A stretch of 64,000 bases of DNA from Porphyromonas canoris (GCF_000769115.1 NZ_JQZV01000009.1:55600-119599), one strand, 5' to 3'. Positions 19,205 through 28,659 are shown, numbered from the stretch's first letter. Notes: a model not told the origin generated them from the letters alone. Numbers and translations: made by a program.

Positions 19205-20105
19205 ATTTCTTTATAATCTCATTTCCCCTCTCATCTTTTTCAGAAGGATCAAAGAGATTATTTGCTTCTAAGAAAGCAAGTGCGTCACTATATGCTTTAT
19301 TGACGCTATTCTCTGTTTTATCGTCTCCTATAAAATACTTTGCATTTCTACTATCCAGTTCGGCTATAATATTCTTTCTCTCTTGCTCATCAGCACTAAA
19401 ATATCTCATAGCCTTTCTACTCAAATGTTCATCAAAAACAATAAATACTTTTTCCGGTTCCCCACAAATAGCATTTCTTGCTTGATTTGCATAGTCATTC
19501 ATCATTCTGGTTGCTTCCAGATAAAGCTTTACTCTTCTCTTTCTTTCTTGCTCGGTCGCATGCTTGACGTATTTAACTCCAACATTTAATGTTTCTTCAT
19601 AATTAAATAATTTGGATATACTTAGAGCACTTACATCCAAATGAAAATTCATCAACATAGAATCCCGTTCACTGAACTCTTTAGTCGCCATAGCCTGTTC
19701 CTTGGCATTGGCGTCATACTTTATCCTCACCAATAAATCTCTCCCCACATTACTTTCATTTAGAGAGACTGCATAAGTTGCAGAAAGAGGTGCAATACGT
19801 CGATCTGTATATCCTCCTTTACTAGGATTCATAAAACCTCCAAGATCAGCACGCAAGTCTTTTTCGACCAAAGAAGTAATACCATCAGCATTGGAAAGAA
19901 AAGTATCTTTTCTTTCCGGATCTACCATATTAAGCCTATCCATTGCGGAAAACAAAACATGTCTCTGCATTTGTCCACTAACATAGACTCTACCGTCGGG
20001 TCTTCTTTTAATAGAATTAGCATTACCCAACAGCTTATCTCCACCATTAGCAATATGGTTTTCAAAGGGTGCTACTATAGACACCAAAATTCCTGTAATA
20101 TTCAT
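19185..20105 (-). CDS. cas7: Type I-B Cascade backbone protein Cas7 (Csp1/DevR-like)
   Basis: Repeated backbone subunit of Cascade that coats the crRNA spacer. The 306-residue sequence begins MNITGILVSIVAPFENHIANG and continues GRVYVSGQMQRHVLFSAMDRLN, matching the DevR/Csp1 group of Cas7 proteins first defined in the Porphyromonas (PGING) variant. Its place between cas8 and cas3 fits type I-B. It overlaps cas3 by 20 bp and is 12 bp after cas8, so all are read from one transcript. Confidence 0.92.
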   Translation of the reverse strand: MNITGILVSIVAPFENHIANGGDKLLGNANSIKRRPDGRVYVSGQMQRHVLFSAMDRLNMVDPERKDTFLSNADGITSLVEKDLRADLGGFMNPSKGGYTDRRIAPLSATYAVSLNESNVGRDLLVRIKYDANAKEQAMATKEFSERDSMLMNFHLDVSALSISKLFNYEETLNVGVKYVKHATEQERKRRVKLYLEATRMMNDYANQARNAICGEPEKVFIVFDEHLSRKAMRYFSADEQERKNIIAELDSRNAKYFIGDDKTENSVNKAYSDALAFLEANNLFDPSEKDERGNEIIKKYEDIFK

Positions 20106-20117
20106 CTCATTTCTTTT

Positions 20118-21620
20118 TTATGCGTTATTTAGATCTTCACTATCATCTTCCACGTCATCAATGTCTTCTTGCTCCATTGACTGCTTTTCACTTTTTATTC
20201 GAGAAAAAGCTATAAGAATATCCTTGGCACTATCCAATGGGATGTTTCCAATAATTGTATTTTCAATAAACAGAGAAGCTTCAAAAGGAGCATCTGTATT
20301 TGAAATTCGACCAGCCCTTGTCAAGATTTGAGCAATCATGGCAGGACCATTTTTAGCTGAAAATATCGAACTTTCTAACTCAACTAAGGTCTTAAATTTT
20401 ATCTCTTCCCACTTTTGCCAATAGTTTGGAGAACCTTTGGTTTTTTCCAGCTCCTTAAAAGCTACCTTAGAGGCTATTTTATTTAGCCATTGTCCAAGGC
20501 TTTTTGCCGATTCCACTACTTTCTGATCCATTTTTTTTATCCTTATAAAATATGTATTAAATAATAATTCTGCACTAACAGGATATTCTGCTCTAAATAC
20601 CATAAAATCCTTGAAAGATGAGGAATTAAACAAGTGTAAAAAACGAGACAACGCAAAATCGAAACGTTCATATTCAATACTAACAGACTTCTGTGCTATT
20701 CTTTTTCCACACTTGTAAAGTCTGGAGTAATACATCCCATCAACTATGCCACGCAATTGCTTTTGCTTCGCCAATTCTATAATATAATGATTATACGAAA
20801 ATGGCTTTGCATCCCCATATTGTATCAGATAAATATCAGCAGATTTGAGAGCGTCTAAAACACGTTCTGCCCGAATGGAGCACTCGGAATCCTTTGTCAT
20901 TTCTCCCAATGCGGCGAGTAAAGATATTCCATTCATCACAAAACTTTTCGGTGCTCCGGGATAATTTCCACGATACAGAAGCGGACGTTTGGGTTTATTC
21001 TTGATTACTCTTCCCTTAAATAATCCCTCTGTTCTCTGTCTCATCATTCTATCAAAAACATATATGAAGTCAAGCATTCGCTCAGCAGAGAGATCAGGTA
21101 TAATACAAAAGTTACTTCCTTCGTGCTGACAACATGGCTTCAGATCAGTCGTAGTCGCTATGGTACCCAAGATTTTCTCTTTGATAGAAGCTTTAGGCTT
21201 ACTTCTTGTTATTCCTCCTTTTTCAGTAAACCCCAAAAATTCTCCGGCAAGAGGTATTTCAGACATCACAACCTCCTTCATCTTTTCAAGATCACAATCT
21301 GACTCACATAAGGTCGCTTCGTATGCACTCAGACTCTTCCACACATTACCAGCAAGCATATCAGTAGACATAATGCTAGGAGAAAGGAACACTCCCTTTT
21401 CCGTATTTCCTTTCTCTTTTGCAATATAGTCATAAGGAACGTCTTCTTTTCCTTCCCAAGCCTCATTAGGCATTAGACGAAAACGATTTTTACAGTGTCT
21501 AATCTCCTCTAAAAGAGACAGCTCCTCTGTTTTTGCATCGGCAGAATTTTCTTTTCTAAATAAAAGAAGAGCTTCTGCATATTTAATGAGAGGATGTTCA
21601 TTTATTTTCATAATATCCAA
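20118..21620 (-). CDS. cas8: Cascade large subunit Cas8-like (Csp2, PGING subtype)
   Basis: Probable large subunit of type I-B Cascade, which recognises the PAM and recruits Cas3. The 500-residue protein is assigned mainly from its slot between cas5 and cas7 and from its size, consistent with the Csp2 family of the Porphyromonas variant. Sequence motifs in Cas8 proteins are weak. It has an internal pair of cysteines with a histidine (KPCCQHEG near residue 165) and ends with a very acidic tail (MEQEDIDDVEDDSEDLNNA). Its start overlaps the cas5 stop by 23 bp. Confidence 0.85.
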   Translation of the reverse strand: MDIMKINEHPLIKYAEALLLFRKENSADAKTEELSLLEEIRHCKNRFRLMPNEAWEGKEDVPYDYIAKEKGNTEKGVFLSPSIMSTDMLAGNVWKSLSAYEATLCESDCDLEKMKEVVMSEIPLAGEFLGFTEKGGITRSKPKASIKEKILGTIATTTDLKPCCQHEGSNFCIIPDLSAERMLDFIYVFDRMMRQRTEGLFKGRVIKNKPKRPLLYRGNYPGAPKSFVMNGISLLAALGEMTKDSECSIRAERVLDALKSADIYLIQYGDAKPFSYNHYIIELAKQKQLRGIVDGMYYSRLYKCGKRIAQKSVSIEYERFDFALSRFLHLFNSSSFKDFMVFRAEYPVSAELLFNTYFIRIKKMDQKVVESAKSLGQWLNKIASKVAFKELEKTKGSPNYWQKWEEIKFKTLVELESSIFSAKNGPAMIAQILTRAGRISNTDAPFEASLFIENTIIGNIPLDSAKDILIAFSRIKSEKQSMEQEDIDDVEDDSEDLNNA

Positions 21621-22305
21621 CTTTAATATTTATCCAACCTTCACTTGTTCCTAAATACCCCATGTTGTTATCCAAAGACCCAAGCAAGAGCTTTCTGAGA
21701 AATGGTGAAACCTTAAGATCTATCACGTAACGACCTCCAATATCCACATATTCTCTATTGGTTGGCGTTGTATAGTAAGTAGGGAAATATCCTTTTGTTG
21801 TCTCAAATAACTTTGGATCTTTAACAATGTTTTCAAGATCTTTAATTACACGATAATCCATACTGGAACATCCACCCACATGTGTCTTTCCCGCATCCCC
21901 TCTCCTATACTGCCTTTTCCAAAAATCATTAAACTTTATCACTTCACCCTCTGACTTTATCTCACATTTAAGAATATCAAAATGTTCCATTAGAAGTGGC
22001 TTATAGCTTGAAGAATAGTCATACTTTTCGTGTTTATATGCTTTATCTTTCTTCTTTCTGATTTTGGAGATCTCCTTAATTATATCTTCCCTACACTTAG
22101 GACTGAAATGCCATCCGAAAATATTTTCAAATAGTCCGCATAGCATTTTTTTACTTGGAACGTCCAAAGTTTTATAGTAAGATCCCGGGAACTCTGAAAC
22201 CATTGAAAGAGGGACAAGAGGTTCTAAGATGAGTTGAATCTTATCCGTAAGTTCCGGAACATCCCGAAGGATCTCAAGATTTATGCTTTTTTCTGTTGTA
22301 TTCAT
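21598..22305 (-). CDS. cas5: Cascade subunit Cas5 (Cas5p type, I-B)
   Basis: RAMP-fold subunit that caps the 5' handle of the crRNA in Cascade. It is 235 residues. The N-terminal segment NLEILRDVPELTDKIQLILEPLVPLSMV contains the LEPLxPLSMV motif of Cas5, and the ending YLGTSEGWINIKVGYYENK is strand-rich. A lysine-rich stretch (about 80-95) could contact RNA. The gene lies 9 bp after cas6 and overlaps cas8 by 23 bp. Assignment rests on the N-terminal motif plus operon position. Confidence 0.87.
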   Translation of the reverse strand: MNTTEKSINLEILRDVPELTDKIQLILEPLVPLSMVSEFPGSYYKTLDVPSKKMLCGLFENIFGWHFSPKCREDIIKEISKIRKKKDKAYKHEKYDYSSSYKPLLMEHFDILKCEIKSEGEVIKFNDFWKRQYRRGDAGKTHVGGCSSMDYRVIKDLENIVKDPKLFETTKGYFPTYYTTPTNREYVDIGGRYVIDLKVSPFLRKLLLGSLDNNMGYLGTSEGWINIKVGYYENK

Positions 22306-22314
22306 ACTGATAAT

Positions 22315-22986
22315 CTATTTGTCTGTTATACAACCAAAACCTATACCGGTAGAGTGTCCTATTCCTATATTCCAGATATATAGTTTTGTCTCCGGCTTAC
22401 CAACGATTCTGATCGGACACCAACTCGTTTTATTTTTAACTCCTCTATAATCTATGAGCATCCCCTTAGCCCCTCCGCTATCTCTAATAAATTCCGCATA
22501 AGCAGAAGGGTCTTCAAGCCCCCCCATTCTGAGTTTTGCTTGAAGTGATTCTGTAAGCACCTTATCTGCTTCCTTATCTGAAAAAATAATATGAGAGTAT
22601 CCTCCTTCCGGTTGTTTTTGCTTCAACAAAATGGGGCTTACCGGATAGAATATATCACAACCTGACAGATCAGGATCTCCCATGACCAATATTTCTTGGA
22701 CTACTAAGCCATTGAACATGGTTGGATCTTTAGAAATTCCATCTACGAATCTATCTAAAACTTCCTTGTATGGAGTACCTATGATAAGGCTCCCGGTGGA
22801 TTCAAACATCATTCCGTTCATACCCTTTACCGCTCGTCCTCCTCTAAGTCGAGAAAAACTAAAAGGCGATTTATTCCCATGCCATTCATTATCTCCCAAC
22901 CATTTTTGAATGGTTCCAACAAGTAATGGTTGATGAACAAAAGGGACAAAACTATTATTTCCGGATATGCTTAATTTAATCTTCAT
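22315..22986 (-). CDS. cas6: CRISPR RNA endoribonuclease Cas6
   Basis: Endoribonuclease that cuts pre-crRNA within the repeat, leaving the 8-nt 5' handle (here predicted AUUAAAAC). The 223-residue protein ends with the glycine-rich loop GIGHSTGIGFG that typifies Cas6. The family's catalytic histidine is usually near the N terminus; H18 (VPFVHQPLL) is a candidate, but I cannot prove it. It is the first gene of the cas operon, 37 nt from the nearest promoter element, and must also process the distant giant array if that array is expressed. Confidence 0.93.
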   Translation of the reverse strand: MKIKLSISGNNSFVPFVHQPLLVGTIQKWLGDNEWHGNKSPFSFSRLRGGRAVKGMNGMMFESTGSLIIGTPYKEVLDRFVDGISKDPTMFNGLVVQEILVMGDPDLSGCDIFYPVSPILLKQKQPEGGYSHIIFSDKEADKVLTESLQAKLRMGGLEDPSAYAEFIRDSGGAKGMLIDYRGVKNKTSWCPIRIVGKPETKLYIWNIGIGHSTGIGFGCITDK

Positions 22987-23022
22987 AAATTATTAAATGT
23001 ATTTCGGGGATTTTATTTCCTC

Positions 23023-23053
23023 CAAATATAGCCAATAAATACTAATATTCCAA
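23023..23053 (-). promoter_or_regulatory. cas operon promoter
   Basis: On the minus strand TTG (23053-23051), 20 bp, then TATATTTG (23030-23023): a full match to the Bacteroidetes housekeeping promoter. Transcription would begin about 30 nt upstream of the cas6 ATG. No other promoter is obvious inside the tightly packed eight-gene operon. Confidence 0.8.
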
Positions 23054-23333
23054 TCCATATCATAAAACAATGAGATTATTATAATGAAGATTGTAAGATC
23101 GTTCGGTTTGCTTCACAAGAAGTTTATCCGAAAGGATAAAAGAATGGCTTAATCATTTAATAACAAAATAGATAAAGAGAATAACAGCTCGCAAAAGAGA
23201 GAAAATACAGTTTAGGAAAGAGATGAAGAGAAGTGCTCTTGTGGTGCTTAGTGAAGAAAAAATGGTGTAAGCGTATTTATAAATATTCTTTATCAAGAAT
23301 AAAAATAGGTCTAAAAGTAAATAATTGCGGAAG

Positions 23334-23434
23334 TCAGGGCATGGGGTGTGAAAATCAAGGGTAGATTTTTGGAAATTGAGGCTTGGGTTTTGAGAAATCA
23401 AGGCGTGAGTTTTGGAAGTCAAGGCGTGATTTGA
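23334..23434. repeat. Tandem repeat, 21-22-bp unit, about 4.8 copies
   Basis: Units start at 23334, 23355, 23376, 23398 and 23419. The best conserved pair reads TCAAGGCGTGA, then GTTTTGGAAG or T-rich sequence. The TCAAGGCnTGA core is the same word found as an inverted repeat near 1.55-1.60 kb. The region between the cas promoter and the kinase gene at 23.8 kb contains no credible gene. Confidence 0.75.
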
Positions 23435-23500
23435 ACTCTTTATCCCGTTTAACGAAAGATGTGAACAGGGTTATCGGAACTTCTGAACGGCTATACGGCA

Positions 23501-23725
23501 GGAAGAAATGCCGTGAAGAAAATATGGAGTTCGGTAGTGGCGAGTGTTGTAAGGGAAACAAAAGCGAGATTGAGAGCCGTGAGGAAGATATGGGATTCGG
23601 TAGAGGGGATGTTGTAGGATAGACAAAAGCAGGAAGAAATGCCGTGAAGAAGATACGGGCTTCGGTAGTAGGGAGTGTTGTATGGTAAACAAAAACAGAA
23701 AGGAGTGCTGCAAGGAAGATACAGG
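23501..23725. repeat. Tandem repeat, 65-66-bp unit, about 3.4 copies
   Basis: Units start at 23501, 23567, 23632 and 23698 (last partial). Each contains GCCGTGA, then GAAGATA or GAAAATA, then TTCGGTAG and GTGTTGTA or GATGTTGTA. Copies are imperfect. Short open frames run through the repeats on both strands, but none starts well or resembles a protein, so I treat it as non-coding. Confidence 0.8.
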
Positions 23726-23812
23726 AAGAGATACGGAGAAAAAATAGTATCTTTATGGTCGCGTGTTTATGGACACAAAAGATTTAGTAAACCCTTATAA
23801 ACCCTTCTATTT

Positions 23813-24910
23813 ATGACGAATATAAGAGCCGACTATGCGTCTATTCTTCAGCATTTTCCTATCGAGGGAGAGGTTGTGGAAGTGGTGCCCGTAGGTAACG
23901 GACACATCAATGACACTCTCGGAGTGAGGATGTCCGATGGAGAGTTCAAGTATATTTTACAGCGTATCAATCATCTGATCTTTACGGATGTGGAGACGCT
24001 TCAGAACAATATCTTTGCAGTTACGGAGCATATCCGCAAGAAACTGTCGGAGCGAGGAGAGAAAGATTTGGACAGAAAGGTGCTGACATTTTTCCGTACC
24101 AAAGATGGCAAAAACTATTATTTCGATGGCGAGAGCTACTGGCGCGTGTGCCTCTTTATTCCGGACAGCGTGAGCTACGAGGCTGTTACTCCGGAGCTTT
24201 CCTACGAAGCAGGTAAAGCGTTCGGTGAGTTCCAGGCGATGCTTGCAGATATTCCTGCCGGAGTGTTGGGCGATACCATTCCAAACTTCCACAACATGAC
24301 GTTTCGCCTTGGTCAGCTAAGGGATGCAGTGAAAGAGGATAAAGCGGGCAGACTGTCGGAGGTACAGTGGTTGGTGGATGAGCTTGAAAGCCGTGCCGAA
24401 AAGATGTGCATTCAAGAGAGACTGTATGAAGAGGGTAAGCTCACGATGCGTACCAACCATTGCGATACGAAGGTGAACAATATCCTTTTTGATAAGAATG
24501 AAAAGAGGGTGCTCTGCGTGGTGGATCTCGATACGGTTATGCCGGGATTTGTTCTTTCCGATATAGGCGACTTCATCCGTACAGCAGTGAATACCGGCAG
24601 AGAAGATGAACCGGAGCTTAAGAAGATCGGCGTCAATATGCCTATATTCGAGGCTTACACTCGTGGATATATGGAGAGTGCGCAGGCATTTCTAACACCT
24701 CAGGAGATCCGTCTGCTACCTTATGGCGGAAGACTGCTTACTTATATGCAGACCGTGCGCTTCTTGACAGACTATATCAATGGTGATACTTACTACAAGA
24801 TAGAGAGTCCGAAGCATAATCTGCAACGCTCTTTGGCTCAGTTTGAGTTTTTCAAAAGGCTGGAAGAGAAGGCGGAAGAGATGGATGCTTTCATGGCTCA
24901 ATGGCTGTAA
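23813..24910 (+). CDS. APH-family sugar kinase (N-acetylhexosamine 1-kinase-like)
   Basis: Small-molecule kinase of the aminoglycoside phosphotransferase/choline kinase fold, 365 residues. The N lobe has VPVGNGHINDTLGV (nucleotide-binding loop) and FKYILQRIN with the ATP-binding lysine region. The catalytic loop TNHCDTKVNNILFD is an H-x-D-x-K-x-x-N motif, followed by VVDLDTVMPG, where the second aspartate binds Mg2+. This arrangement resembles the NahK-like enzymes common in Bacteroidales, which phosphorylate GlcNAc/GalNAc, but substrate cannot be fixed from sequence and it should not be called a resistance gene. It stands alone and ends at a strong terminator. Confidence 0.8.
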   Translation: MTNIRADYASILQHFPIEGEVVEVVPVGNGHINDTLGVRMSDGEFKYILQRINHLIFTDVETLQNNIFAVTEHIRKKLSERGEKDLDRKVLTFFRTKDGKNYYFDGESYWRVCLFIPDSVSYEAVTPELSYEAGKAFGEFQAMLADIPAGVLGDTIPNFHNMTFRLGQLRDAVKEDKAGRLSEVQWLVDELESRAEKMCIQERLYEEGKLTMRTNHCDTKVNNILFDKNEKRVLCVVDLDTVMPGFVLSDIGDFIRTAVNTGREDEPELKKIGVNMPIFEAYTRGYMESAQAFLTPQEIRLLPYGGRLLTYMQTVRFLTDYINGDTYYKIESPKHNLQRSLAQFEFFKRLEEKAEEMDAFMAQWL

Positions 24911-24974
24911 TAGAGCGGACAGATCCTCTTTTTGAGACCTTTTCAAAGGTATCTTTTTATCTGTCCCGACAATA

Positions 24975-25010
24975 AAAAAACCGATTCGACCAAAATCGAA
25001 TCGGTTTTTT
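24975..25010. terminator. Bidirectional intrinsic terminator
   Basis: A stem of AAAAAACCGATTCGA with TCGAATCGGTTTTTT gives a U-tail on both strands. It separates the plus-strand kinase gene from the minus-strand MCE-protein end of the long operon. Confidence 0.92.
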
Positions 25011-25062
25011 ATATATCCTTAAAAGATTGTTCCTAAGAAAGGAGCAGCTCGATCTCCTGTTG

Positions 25063-25950
25063 TCAGAAGAGAGAGAACTTCACATAGCGCTTGGGATTTG
25101 CCTTGATGTCCACAAGAAGACTGTCGGCAGAGAGGGTTACGCGGTTGAGCTGTTCGTAGAGCCTTTTGTCTGTGAGAAGTAGTCCGAGTGTATTGTCGGG
25201 CTGTTGAAGTCTCCGGGTAAGCTGATGAAGCTGCTCTACGGTACGTTGAAGCTCTGCATAAGTAGCGGCATAGTCGAGGCTGTCGAGCTTGGATGTTATG
25301 CCGGCTATGGAGGCTGCTCCGGCTCTGAAATCGGTCATCATTCCGGGCAGATGCTTGTCTATGGAGAGCCTGAGCGTACGTACGGTTTGGTTCAAGTTGA
25401 TAGAGGTGGCATGTATTTCACCAAGTGTTTCGGGAATATTCCCGTTGTCAATAATGGTATGAATACCCATGAGAAGAGTATCTATCCTGTTGATCGTCCC
25501 TGCCAACTTAGGAAGAAGCTCGTCGGTAAACTGAGAAAGAATATCCGTTGTGGCTTTACTGTTCAGCCTCTCACCCGGTTGATGAAAATCGGTAGTACCG
25601 GTGCGAACAATCACCAGCTCGGCTCCACTTAAAGGGTTACCCTTGACTATGACGTAGCTGCTCTTGGGTATCTTCAGATTTTTATCTATGGACATTTCGA
25701 CCTTTGTACCTGTGAAGTCTTTGTAGTCGTACTCCACAGCCGTAACCAAGCCTACCCGGTATCCGTCTATGAGGATGGGAGTGGATACGGTAACGTCTTT
25801 GGCATTTTGCAGACTGGTATAGTACACGTATTCCCGACTGAATATATTCAGTCCCTTTAAGAAGTTGAGTCCAAAATAGAGAATGACCAATGCAATGAGT
25901 CCTACAATTCCGATTCTTAACAACTGCGACTTCTTGTTGAGTGTTTCCAT
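25063..25950 (-). CDS. MlaD/MCE-family lipid transport protein
   Basis: Periplasmic, membrane-anchored MCE protein, the lipid-binding component of Mla-type phospholipid transporters. The 295 residues start with a short cytoplasmic tail and one membrane helix (about 12-31, LRIGIVGLIALVILYFGLNFL). The MCE domain covers about 38-115 (VSTPILIDGYRVGLVTAV, then KGNPLSGAELVIV). The rest is helical and could form the needle or tunnel extension. No permease or ATPase of the system is in the window. It is the last gene of a minus-strand run, 33 bp after the amidase gene. Confidence 0.9.
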   Translation of the reverse strand: METLNKKSQLLRIGIVGLIALVILYFGLNFLKGLNIFSREYVYYTSLQNAKDVTVSTPILIDGYRVGLVTAVEYDYKDFTGTKVEMSIDKNLKIPKSSYVIVKGNPLSGAELVIVRTGTTDFHQPGERLNSKATTDILSQFTDELLPKLAGTINRIDTLLMGIHTIIDNGNIPETLGEIHATSINLNQTVRTLRLSIDKHLPGMMTDFRAGAASIAGITSKLDSLDYAATYAELQRTVEQLHQLTRRLQQPDNTLGLLLTDKRLYEQLNRVTLSADSLLVDIKANPKRYVKFSLF

Positions 25951-25983
25951 ACAGTTTTGCTTAATATAAATACAACGATAATT

Positions 25984-27108
25984 CTAATCTACCCTTTTAT
26001 CTCCGACAAAGGTAACGATAAAACAGCCATTAAAAACTTTCTTCAGCTTCTTTTGTTGCTCCAAAGCCTCTTTTTGAGAGGCAAAGTCGTAAAGAGTATA
26101 TTTGTATTGGTCGCCATCCCGATAACATTTGAGATGCTGTCCATACCCTTTGAAGCGAGCATCTGACGGATCTATCTTTTTGGAATGAGTAAGGATCTGA
26201 ATGCGGTATCTCTTCTCCCCTTCCGGAGCGGATGCTTTCTGTGTTTCTGCGTGAACAGATGTTTTGGTAGAAGCATTCACCTCTTCCGCAGGCGGCTGTG
26301 GTGCAGACTGCGCAGACTGAGCGGAAAGCTTTTTATCTAAATCCTGCTTATACTTGATCACCGCAGAGGATATGGAACGCGCCATTTCGTCTATACCGGC
26401 TACGGAGTTCATGTAACTCTCTTCTTGCCGATCGGATATAAATCCTAACTCTATAAGGATGCTCGGCATGGATGTACGGCGCAAAACCAGAAAGATATTC
26501 TGCTTAACCCCTCTATTGACCCTACGTCCTCCAACAACCAAATTCTTCTGCACGTTCTGAGCCAGCTTGATGGAGCTTTCCATGTTCTTATTCTGCATGA
26601 ACTCGAACATGATATAGCTCTCCGTGGAGTTGGGATCGAAACCTTCATATTTTGTCTTGTAGTCATCCTCTTTGAGGATAACGGAGTTTTCTTTCATCGC
26701 TACACGAAGATTCTCTTCCGAGCGAGCGAGACCGAGAGTATAAGTTTCTATTCCTCGTGCCGACTTGGATTTTACGGAGTTGGCATGTATTGAGACGAAA
26801 AGATCGGCATGGTTACGATTGGCGTAGTCTGCTCTTTCGTTGAGACCGATAAATACATCGGTGGAACGAGTCATCAAAACAGCGATGCCGGGATCCTGCT
26901 TACGTAGAAGCTCTCTTACTTTTAGTCCTACTTTGAGAACAATATCTTTCTCCTTACTAACGGCTCCTATCGCTCCGGCATCCTTGCCTCCGTGTCCGGG
27001 ATCTATGACCACGACAAACGTCCCCTTGCTATTGCGAGCAGAAACAGAAGAGGAGAAAAAAGGAAAGAGAAAAGAGAGAAAAAGTGCAAGTAAAGTAGAT
27101 CTGGTCAT
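25984..27108 (-). CDS. N-acetylmuramoyl-L-alanine amidase with SPOR-like C terminus
   Basis: Zinc amidase (Amidase_3) that cleaves the bond between MurNAc and the stem peptide, usually during daughter-cell separation. The 374 residues begin with a signal peptide (MTRSTLLALFLSFLFPFFSS). Zinc ligands are visible: H39 in DPGHGG, E53 in SKEKDIVL and H108 in SIHANS; the catalytic glutamate lies in ILIELGFIS. After a proline/serine-rich linker the C terminus (about 298-370) resembles a SPOR domain, which binds denuded glycan strands at the septum. The gene starts 4 bp after the antiporter stop. Confidence 0.93.
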   Translation of the reverse strand: MTRSTLLALFLSFLFPFFSSSVSARNSKGTFVVVIDPGHGGKDAGAIGAVSKEKDIVLKVGLKVRELLRKQDPGIAVLMTRSTDVFIGLNERADYANRNHADLFVSIHANSVKSKSARGIETYTLGLARSEENLRVAMKENSVILKEDDYKTKYEGFDPNSTESYIMFEFMQNKNMESSIKLAQNVQKNLVVGGRRVNRGVKQNIFLVLRRTSMPSILIELGFISDRQEESYMNSVAGIDEMARSISSAVIKYKQDLDKKLSAQSAQSAPQPPAEEVNASTKTSVHAETQKASAPEGEKRYRIQILTHSKKIDPSDARFKGYGQHLKCYRDGDQYKYTLYDFASQKEALEQQKKLKKVFNGCFIVTFVGDKRVD

Positions 27109-27112
27109 AACG

Positions 27113-28615
27113 TTATTCGTTTACTTCCATTCTATACGGAGCTATTCCGGTCTCTTCATAGTATGCCAAGAGAGCTTCCTGGTCGTCCGAAATGAGCAGG
27201 ATATGGTCTTCCACTTGGAGTTCGGTAGTTCCGCTTGGTATAAAATAGTGTCCTCCACGCAATACCATCACTGCAAGTGTATGGCGTGGAAGGGGTATAT
27301 CTGTGAGAGTGTTGCCATAAGCCAGCATCTCTTGCGTAACAATAATCTCGCTTAGTGCACTCTTGATCTCTTCGGGAAGCTCTACATCAAATACTCGTTT
27401 CTGCACCGGTTCATCCACCAAATCGAGCTTTTCTGCCATCCATGTAGCGGTAGAGCCTTGTATAATGAGGGAAAGCAGAGTGATGAAGAAAACCACGTTA
27501 AAAATAGTAGTGGCATTAGGAACTTCTGCAACCAAGGGATAGGTGGCAAAGATAATAGGGACAGCACCACGAAGACCCATCCATGAGACGTATAGTCTTG
27601 CCTTATTACTCAAAGAGCTTCTTATGGGTAAGAGGGTCAAGAATGTAGCAATAGGGCGCCCAAGAAATATCAAAAACAGGGCTATGAGTATCGCCGGAAT
27701 GGCAACGTGGAAGAGTTCGGAGGGAACGACCAACAGCCCCAACGTAAGGAACATAATAAGCTGCCAAAGCCATGCGAAACCATCAAAAAATCCTTTGACA
27801 GACTTCTGAAACTTGAGTTTAGAGTTTCCTACGATGAGCCCTCCGATATAAACAGCCAGATATCCATTGCCCTTAAATGCGTATGCAGAAGCAAAGATCA
27901 GCCCCGAAAATGCCAATAACAAAATGGGATATAGAGAAGGATTGGGGAGATTGATCCTATTGACCATCCAAACGGCTATCTTTCCCATTCCCCAACCGAC
28001 AAAAGCACCAATGATAAACTGTCTGAAAAAGTCAAACACTGCTTCAAAAGTACTTATATCACCTAACGAAGCCAGCTGAATAAGTATCACTGTAAGCATA
28101 TATGCCATAGGGTCATTGCTTCCACTCTCCAACTCCAGTGTGGGACGGAGATTCTGTTTCAGCGTAATCTCTTTCGTCCTCAAGATAGAGAATACAGAAG
28201 CAGAATCGGTAGAGGACATTACCGCAGCACAAAGCAAAGATTGTACATAGGTAAGATGGATGGGCATGAACTCAAGCTGAAAGAGATAGTATATGAACGT
28301 TCCTGTAAGCAGTGTTGTAAGCAAGACCCCAACCGTAGCCAGAGATATTCCTTCTTTCAGACGAGGCTTTACATCCTTGAAGTTGGTATCCATACCTCCT
28401 GAAAAAAGGATTACCGTTAAAGCCATTACTCCGACGAACTGTGCTATCTTGGTGTCGTTAAAACTAATACCGAGTCCTTCCTCTCCTGCCAACATACCAA
28501 CTCCTAAAAAGAGAAGCAGTACAGGTACGCCCAGCTTGAAGCCGGCTCGACTAAGAATGAGTCCTAATATGATGAGTGAAGATCCTACGAGAAGAAAATG
28601 TTCCGGAGTAAACAT
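27113..28615 (-). CDS. nhaP2: Potassium/proton antiporter of the CPA1 family (NhaP2-like)
   Basis: Inner-membrane K+(Na+)/H+ antiporter, 500 residues. The first 385 or so residues form about 12 hydrophobic segments, with conserved pieces ILFSGGMDTNF (TM3 region), SSTDSASVFSILR (the acidic ion-site helix), ESGSNDPMAYML and WMGLRGAVPIIFATYP. A soluble C-terminal domain (about 400-495) ending EDHILLISDDQEALLAYYEE resembles the TrkA-C ligand-binding module seen in CvrA/NhaP2. It lies 4 bp before the amidase gene and 44 bp after the HU/LysM protein gene. Confidence 0.9.
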   Translation of the reverse strand: MFTPEHFLLVGSSLIILGLILSRAGFKLGVPVLLLFLGVGMLAGEEGLGISFNDTKIAQFVGVMALTVILFSGGMDTNFKDVKPRLKEGISLATVGVLLTTLLTGTFIYYLFQLEFMPIHLTYVQSLLCAAVMSSTDSASVFSILRTKEITLKQNLRPTLELESGSNDPMAYMLTVILIQLASLGDISTFEAVFDFFRQFIIGAFVGWGMGKIAVWMVNRINLPNPSLYPILLLAFSGLIFASAYAFKGNGYLAVYIGGLIVGNSKLKFQKSVKGFFDGFAWLWQLIMFLTLGLLVVPSELFHVAIPAILIALFLIFLGRPIATFLTLLPIRSSLSNKARLYVSWMGLRGAVPIIFATYPLVAEVPNATTIFNVVFFITLLSLIIQGSTATWMAEKLDLVDEPVQKRVFDVELPEEIKSALSEIIVTQEMLAYGNTLTDIPLPRHTLAVMVLRGGHYFIPSGTTELQVEDHILLISDDQEALLAYYEETGIAPYRMEVNE

Positions 28616-28659
28616 TGGATATGGCTTTAGATATTGTATGTTATAGTGTGGTAAGTATT

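Noticed and set aside
23383..23713. Short open frames across the 65-66-bp tandem repeats
   Set aside because: Present on both strands because of the repeat; no start context or similarity, and unit lengths of 65 and 66 do not preserve frame.
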